The translations under genes were made by a program, and so were the position numbers. Below, piece after piece: positions 32,695 to 40,104 of a DNA stretch of 40,104 nucleotides. Each line of letters starts with the position of its first letter. Within the stretch, counting starts at the first letter, position 1. The stretch is from Mucidula mucida (lineage: Eukaryota; Basidiomycota; Agaricomycetes; Agaricales; Physalacriaceae): NCBI GenBank assembly GCA_015501055.1, contig JADNYV010000312.1, forward strand, positions 1-40,104, read 5' to 3'. Under the pieces are notes generated by a model, which was not told the DNA's origin, made no database searches, and saw only the letters and a program-made list of their open reading frames with translations.

Positions 32695-35205
32695 ATGTCG
32701 AGCGGCCCATGGTCGTCGCCGCAGACTCCGCTGTCGCCTCATCGCCTCGCGAAAATTGCGAATGCGCTCGGCGTAGCGACCCCCGTGCCCGCTTCTCCGG
32801 CCCGGACGCCCCCACCAACGAGCTCGTACTTGGTTCATGTTGTGCCCCCTCTTATTCTACCCCACCTTAATAGCAGTCTCACTTCTCCGCCGCTGCCCTC
32901 GGCATCTGGGTATCACGCTCATTTTCGTCGCGGCACTCTTTTACCTGTTCATGCAACTCTGCAACTGCAACTCGCTGCTATTGCACGCGAGTATGCCCTG
33001 CCATCAACCTCTGGTCTAACACTATACCTCGTCCAGGACGACGACCCCGGTCCACGAATCTCGGAAGACATTTGGAAACACCTTTGGGCGCGTGTATGGA
33101 AGGTGGAATTCGCTCCGGACGCTCCCCAAAAGCTCCCCACACTTACGCTTAGTACGCCAAAGTCAGAACGAGTGCCCTCAATGTCGGTGATATCGTCTTC
33201 CCCGGAGAGAGCTAATGTTCCCATCGTCGCAAAAGTGGAATTCGACATAGACGCTAGAGCCGCTGCATGGTTTAATCCTTGGATCACCAGTCGCAATCTT
33301 AATTACAACAAGCGGCTGGATAGCAATAATTCCCCAATCAACTTGACTCTACCTCGTACACCCGGGTCAGCGCATGCTTCAATGATTGGAGAGGAAGACT
33401 TTGCTTTGCCCAAACCTACTATCAACAGGAAAAATATTCCCCCTCGCCTACTGTTGGAGACATTTGGTAATAGCACCGACTCTTCGGGTAGCCTTCCTAG
33501 CGCTAGCACCAGCCTTGCTTATCTTCAGCAACCCGAGTCCTCCGACGAGGACACTGAAATTGAGGAGGATGTTGCATTGGCTAGCGGTAAACGTGGAGGA
33601 GGTGTGTTCGATGACATTGAACTCGACTTCGATGAATCGTTCGAGGACACCCGAGAAACACAGTACTTGCTCAAGGCGCAATTGGATCAGATTGAAAAGG
33701 TTTCTTTCATTTTCTCATGCGATTGTTTCGTGCTTCTTAACGTCACGTAGAATCTTGCTCAGTTCTCACCTCGGGTTCTATCTATCGACCTAGAAGAGGA
33801 ACAGATCAAAACTCCATCACTACCAACGTAAGTCCACAATTCCACTTCCTGTTGTAATCGCTTCCCACTTATTTTCGCCAAGTGACCTTCCTCCTCCAAG
33901 CCCTATCAATCCCACCGCCAGTTGGCCTGCTGTTCCTTTTACTTCCCTCAATTCCCCACTTCCTCTCGACAATCCCAGTACACCGTCACCTCCCCGACTC
34001 GCCGTTAATGGCATCACAACATCAGCACCAAAATCGTTCAATCCTACCACATCAGCCAATCCATCCAAAGAGACCGATCAACGGCGGAAGCAGCTAGAGG
34101 AAGATGAATGGGCAGGCCGTGGACAATATCCTCACTTGACTCCTATGAACGGTAGCGAATCCGTAATACCTCTATCACCCGATCCTTTCGGCAGATTCTC
34201 TTCCAGTACAACGCCGCCACCGGATTCCAGGGGATCAACTCACTGGGATGACAGCAGCAGCACCGCGGTGGATGATAGTAAAACCACTTCTAGTCGGTTT
34301 TCGGCCGATTCCATTAAAGGCGAACCAGCGTCTAACCCTAATCGCGCCACCATAATGAGCGTAAAAAGTATCAAGCGGCTGTGGAGACGCAGTAGCAAGC
34401 AAAGCATCAGCCTACAGCAGCAGATGCCGCTACCAACCGGGCGACTATCTCCGAACGGAGAACCCGTAGCGCAGCATCGGTCGAGTTCAAGCACAAGCAG
34501 TAACCGAAATAGTCTGCAGCAGGGACTGATGGCTGCTGCTCCTCCAGTCAGACCCACGCGTCCTTCCACGCGTCCGCCGTCCTTGCGTAATTTCGATATA
34601 CCCGATGTGAGCGATCCAGTGCCCACAATGTTTCCACCCAAGACTACCATTGGCTTTGATCGGTTGAGATTCGACCAGGAGTCTCCTTATCCCAATCCCA
34701 CTAGACGAGCACGGCCGCCAGTCAACACTACTTTTTCGGCTGGTACTTCTGCGAACGGAAAAGACTCACCCACACCATCGACTTCAGGGAAATCATCCCC
34801 AACTCCGCCACCAGAAAACCCGCGGAATAGTGTGCGGAAAAGCATATTGAAGTGGAAGAGCTCCTCCAGTGGTAGTCGTTCACGGAGTACGAGCATGTTG
34901 GAGTGCCAACAACAACGAACGGGACTAGTGTGGAGAAGATGCCGCCGAGTCCGCGGATACCTGAGCAGTTTTTGCAACAGCAAACGGGAGGCACACATGC
35001 CAACACGAAGTCAATATCGAGTATTGCGCCGAGCATGATCAGCGTGTCGAAGAGCGTGTCAAGTGCCGGCTCGCGGTATTCGGAAGACGAGGGCAGAGGG
35101 CCCAGCATAGACGAGAGTCAGTTTGAAATCGTGTCACCGAAAATGGCCACCAATTCGCTGACGTACCCGTATACAACGGTGGACCGCGATGAGGATCAAC
35201 GGTGA
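32695..35205 (+). CDS. Ser/Pro-rich protein of unknown function, possible frame break near the C-terminus
   Basis: No family recognised. Exons are 32695-33699, 33751-33827 and 33883-35205, joined by GT-AG introns of 51 and 55 nt. The N-terminal about 200 residues look folded (GLTLYLVQDDDPGPRISEDIW, then AAAWFNPWITSRNLNYN). The middle has an acidic segment (DIELDFDESFEDTRETQYLLKAQ), and the rest is disordered and Ser/Thr/Pro-rich with a basic SVKSIKRLWRRSSKQS patch. Around 34895 the sensible reading moves from one frame (ending RSRSTSMLE) to another (VPTTTNGTSVEK... to DEDQR). No intron of normal size fits, so a one-base indel is suspected. Without the shift the protein would end earlier, at 35038. 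ATG 32695 is the first in frame. Confidence 0.78.
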
Positions 35206-35274
35206 GATATATTGGGGAGGATTTCGTGACGATGATACCATGTAACTTATTCTATATCATGTCGGTTTTATATC

Positions 35275-38200
35275 ATGCACATACTTACGACGCTTTCCGT
35301 ACCATTCCATGTACGACTGAGACGTGTAGAAATCGTGCTCATTAATTACACTCAATATGGCAAAGAATCGTGCAGGTTAGAGTCCGAGTTTTCGATCGCG
35401 TCCAGTCATACTCGTGTCACATCATCACGTGCGGTAACTCTTTCTGAATCGCCACCAAGTGCGCCAGTGGGCTTTGCAGGCAGTGGACGGTTGGACAATG
35501 CGGGAAAATCCAATGAGCGGTCCAACCTGTTGATATGTGCTCTACTCCATCTCTCTTTCAGTAACTCCAACATTTGTTTAGAACATATTCACAACTGCAC
35601 GAATTTCTCTCTGGCCAACTTGAAGGAACGTCGCCAAAACAGATCGTGGAATACCTCACGCCGCTGTCAATCAACTCAAAAGTCTCCGGGATCCGTTTGG
35701 GAAACCCTCAGATGCGTCGAGAAACGTATACAAAGCGGTTCAGTCACTCTGAGTGACGGCGTGGTTTTTCGCATAGAGGACGCAGACAAAGAGTCATTTC
35801 GCCATCAGCGATGCCTTCAAGATCGACAAGTCAGGCCATTCATCCTCCTGGGTCGTTCATGTACAATCAAGGACTCCTCATCCGAACCAGGCGATTCATT
35901 GGTTCAAGCGTGTATCGAAGCCATAACTCCCTTCTACCTCTCGGAGCGCCTCTCCGTCTTTCGCGTCCTCATTCCCCTCTTTCGCGCCAAGGAAGACCCA
36001 TCGGATCCTGCGTTCGAGGTCTCCACATCCTTTTTACCGCAAATCCTTTCCGATGGTCCCAAATTTGTGGAATCGCTATTAGCTGAGTACACGCGGAAGG
36101 TAGAGGATGGAATTGGCAAGGACTTTACGAAGGATCCAAAGTCTGCATATCAATTCGCGAGGCAGGATTTCAAGGAACAGCTCGTTCTTCTTGAAGTCTT
36201 GTTCTGGACGATGTGGGGGTCCGTTTCGTGCGAAGGATCATTAGTGGAGAAGATCCTTTCGACAGCTTTCACCACCAACCTTGGTAATACTCACGCTGAC
36301 GCGAATATCTTCTTCGACAACGAGGCTAAGAGGATCGAACAGGACATAGCTTTTGTGGAACCTCATCACCATCGAAATCTTCGAACTGGAAACCTTGGTG
36401 GATCCAGATTCGTTCCAGATATCCGACACTCCCTCACGTTCAGACCTGTACCATTCTTCCCCCGCCTCACTCAAACGAATACATGACCTCGTTCTGAAGA
36501 ACGACGGCAGTCAATATGTATGCACACATCTGGCGTGGGCATTCGTGTTATATCGTGTAACGACTACCGCTTCCGAGATGTCAGACATTCCCGACTCCTA
36601 CAGGTCCTTCTTGGATTCCCTCATTGCAGGATCGAGACCAATACACAACGCAATACTTGAGACATGCCTCAGGCCCGACAACGGCCTCTTTAGCATACTA
36701 TTCCACATGCTCACCGCGTCACCCTTCTTCGTATCCGTCCTTGCTTTCAAGGCCGATTCGTCAATAACGGATTCCAATGTAATCGCATTTCGCTCGGTCT
36801 TCAAAGGTACTTTCATATTTCTACTTCCTGGATCGCATTCGGCTCACTATCACTTAACAAGGGCTTGTTCTTTCTCTGTTGGACATGACTTCGGTGGAGA
36901 CGATACCAGACTTTGACGGGTTCATAGAAGTTTGGATCGCGCTCTTCGGTCGTAGTGAAAGTCAGTCCGTTGCTGCGATATGTCGACAATATTGGCAGTT
37001 CGACTGGCAATATGCTGCTTCCCGTCGGGCCATCTTCGATGTTGCTAGGTCGCGTTTCCCCATCCAAGTGAAGCCTTTGATTCGTTTGACGCGTGCCATG
37101 ACTGGATCGGGCTTTCTGGATACTGATCCATTATGCTTGTCTGACGATCATCGGGATGTGCTGACAGAGGACCGAAAGATCTGTGACAATCACGTCTTCT
37201 ACTTCATCCATTCTCTGCCCACCTACGCCCAGGTCATTCAATCGCAAGCATGTACTGGTGCTCATGCCACATATGAGAAGGTGCCGGATCGATCTGGTTC
37301 TTCGAGTATTGGTGGTCTGTCGTATACCAATGTGCGACCGATTCAGCTCCCTGGTGGTTCTCTTCTTCCGCCAGGCTCGGTAGGGCGTGCACTCAACAGC
37401 GAAGGTGGAGAGTACATGGCTATCTGTTGGAACCACACGCACTCGGGTTGGAAATTGATGCTGCAGCTCCTTACCGACTTCATTAATCGGCGCGACCACC
37501 ATGCCAGCAGCAGAAAACCAAACCCACCGCCTCCTTCAGACCGTCACTCTCCGCTGATGCTATCTGTAGAGGATGCTGGTGTCGAGACGGAGGGTGGTAT
37601 TGATGAAAGTCTGATCACGGATGTCCTTGACCTCATACGGAGTGTTGTCCAAGACAACCCTGACCAAGCTGAACAGCTCATGGAGTCCCTCGAGACGCCG
37701 ACCTCAGCCTTCGCAGATTCCTCCTCGCCAGATCTTGTCCAACTCACCATGACCATTCTTGAAGAGACATTCTCAACCATCACGCCACGTTCCGTCAAGA
37801 CGTCACTCCCGACTGCACTCATTACCTCGGCATTGAGTGTACTCTCTGCTATCCTAACTATCCCTCGTTTTCCACGCGGGTGTGGATATACTTGAGATCA
37901 ACGTCGGTTCTTTTCGGTACAGGGAGAACGTCGGGCTCTGCTTCAGTGGCATTAGCTGCAGAACGCGCGCGCGGGCGCTACACCATGACGCATTCCGTAT
38001 TGCATCTTGTCCAGCAGCTCTTCAATGATGCGACAACACTGATCTTGCCCGACAATCCGGATCTGAAGCGCTTGAAGTCGGAAGTGTTACTGAACGCGTT
38101 GAAGTTTGTTCATGGCGAGATCTGGATTGAACATCTTGGATGGCGGTACGCAAATGTGAGCGATCGCTTCGACATTGGCCGGAGATTATCATCTGTGTTT

Positions 38201-40104
38201 GTCACCGTCTTGCAACACACTCCGCATGATGTCCAGGACGGACCTTTCCCAGATCTCAGTACTGCCGTCCTCGACCTCTTGCTATTCAAGGCATCGAACT
38301 CGACCATCAGTCCGCTAGTATCGTCCGTTGCGGCCGGCCGTCATATGGTACAGCTGCTGTACCACGCTCGACGCAAAGCGGACGTCAGGAGGGTCGTCTT
38401 GTTATTGGAGTCCAAACTTGAGCTTATACGTTTGCTGCTGAATCGCAAGAGAGCGCTAAACGAATCAGTAAAGCTCAGCCTTTTAGAACAAATGCTTTGC
38501 ACCCGGGTTTCTGATACTGGATCCGCTGACCCATCCCAGTCACGAACAGAGCCCATCGACATTCTCGCAGCATACGTGGCACAGCGAGATGTCGGTGCTA
38601 TCGTGCCGCTGGAATCCATTCAAATTCTATCTGCGTTGTGTGAGACTCTTTCCTCCGTTTCATCAGCACCAGCAATAGTCGGACATCTGTCCAATCCAGA
38701 AGCGACTGCGGCAACGTTTGTTCGCATTATACAGCACCCGTACGATGACTTGACTCTACGGTTTGCCGTTTGGAATTTCATTTCTCTGGCGATGAATTCG
38801 GAACCAGCGTTGGCGAAGGTTTTCGTTTCAGGTCAGGTCCACGCTTCGCCAGGCGAGAAAAAAGATCTCAAAGAGAAGGGGAAAGTCGACGGGAAGGGTT
38901 TCGCAACAACAGCTGTGGAAGTTGCAAAGGAAGCGCTTGAGAATTCGGAAGAGTTATGGGAACTCAATCCTCAATTGTTATGCGCTGTCATTCGTTTCCT
39001 TGATGTTACATGGCAGCACAACCTGGAGCATAAAGCGGTAGTGGATGAGCTGCGAAAAGATTCTGCGTTTTGGACCCGTTTGTCTTCGCTATCATGCAAA
39101 GACTTGGGACCTTTACCAGAGTCAGATGCTCAAGAGTTTATCATGATCGACAATGCTCGACACTCTACGATGCACGAGAACATTTCGATGCACTGTTATC
39201 GTACTGCTCTCAAGGCGTACGGACTGCATATCATTGCCCTCGATATCGGTCAAACCTACACTAAGGATTCCCCGGCCCAATCCGAGAGTTTCAAATCGAT
39301 CGCGTCCCGTTTCCGGCACGATGAAGACCTCATGGATCTATTTTCCGAGGCAGTTGTCAGTTCGTACCGTCCAGAGCTGTTCGATGAGCTGGAGACACTC
39401 CTTGAGAAGTTCCCTGGATTGTCGGTAGCCCAACTACAGTCCCAAGACCCGCTGGATGCTCGCGAGTACGGAGATCGCTTCTCACTGTCTCCTTCATTAC
39501 TTCAAAGCCGCTTGAAGGGGTGCCATGATCCTAATGCGATGGAAGATCCGGTGGATCTACAGGAGCAGCACTTACTCTCCATAAATCTCAACCAGTCGCT
39601 TTCGCACAGCCAGCTGTCTTTGACCGAAAGCGCGTACTTCTTACTTCAGAAAGTTGCTCCGTATCTCAGAGCCGATCAATCTGTGCGACATAACTTCATG
39701 TCCTTGGCCGCTGCACTGTCGTCGGATATGGCGATGGAGAAACGACAGGGCGACATGGTGGCTACCATTCACGGAAAGCGCTTGTCTGTTTTGTTGGGCG
39801 TTCTCGAGGTGGCATGGTTCGCACCTGTTGGCAAACCCAATGAACTCGAATCGTTTGTACAGCTTCTCGCAAACGTCCGGGGAATTGTTTTGAACGAGTT
39901 CCAACGTCCGTTGGCTTCGTTGATGGGCTCTTGCATGGTCCCTTTTCATCGTGCTCTCCTGCAGATCATTTATTTCTGCGTAAAAAACGCAATAATCCTC
40001 TTCCAACGATCGCCGAATCTGTCCTGCCCATCGTTGGAAGGTTACGGAATCTGTTGACGCTTCTTTGGAAATGTATCAACGGGCTTCATGTTTGTTTTCA
40101 CAAG
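35275..40104 (+). CDS. NUP188: Nucleoporin Nup188 (3' end beyond window), several frame breaks
   Basis: Large scaffold nucleoporin of the inner ring of the nuclear pore, partner of Nic96 and Nup192-type proteins. Recognised from the family block LPGGSLLPPGSVGRAL...ICWNHTHSGWKLMLQLLTD (about 37340-37490) and the YEKV, TPFYLSERLSVFRVLIPLFR and ELETLVDPD stretches. Introns seen are 35529-35581 and 36807-36861. The N-terminus probably begins shortly before ERSNL (35512-35528); ATG 35275 is the in-frame upstream choice but would give an unusually long leader. Frame changes occur at about 35665, 35715, 35797, 35832 and 35880, at 36350 (T run), 37870 (TTTTCC) and 39985 (A run). After each break the protein continues with family-like sequence. 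The gene is open over most of its length and is cut by the right edge. Confidence 0.85.

Overview
This window looks like nuclear DNA of a filamentous basidiomycete (Agaricomycete type). The genes are split by many introns of about 46-60 nt with GT-AG (occasionally GC-AG) ends. The recognisable genes are typical fungal ones: an Hrr25-type casein kinase 1, a division-1 chitin synthase, a Het-C protein, nucleoporin Nup188 and a small cluster of cytochrome P450s. All gene models were built by hand from the sequence. Family names come from motif recognition, and no database search was run.

Layout, left to right. (1) 1-9170: an intact casein kinase 1 gene (4432-5681) sits between two inverted copies of one locus. 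The right copy (6995-9170, +) encodes a fungal OTT_1508-like deaminase with visible HCE and CxxC motifs, but it has at least one frame break. The left copy (1-1252, -) is the 5' half only, decayed, and runs off the window. (2) 9845-23923: an amplified accessory block with three P450 paralogs, A (9845-11936, -), B (13817-15875, -, pseudogene) and C (18624-20722, +). Interleaved with them are three paralogs of an unrecognised small nuclear-looking protein family: D (16505-17582, -), E (21541-22441, +, one frame break in a G run) and F (22727-23923, +). P450s A and C share the same 12-exon structure, as D and F share a 238-nt third exon. The block is arranged roughly as a palindrome around 17.6-18.6 kb. 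(3) 24214-31718: two long minus-strand genes, a chitin synthase (11 exons, 869 aa) and a Het-C protein (10 exons, 873 aa) with a long Ser/Tyr/Gly tail. (4) 32695-40104: a Ser/Pro-rich conserved-looking protein of unknown role, then Nup188, which runs off the right edge.

Housekeeping genes (kinase, chitin synthase, Het-C, Nup188) flank the accessory block, which carries the signs of recent duplication: gene conversion, pseudogenes, a fold-back repeat and segmental inverted repeats. Several frame breaks, most clearly in Nup188, lie in or beside homopolymer runs in otherwise well-preserved coding sequence. Part of the apparent gene breakage may therefore be assembly error. The P450-B lesions and the left deaminase copy are better candidates for real decay.
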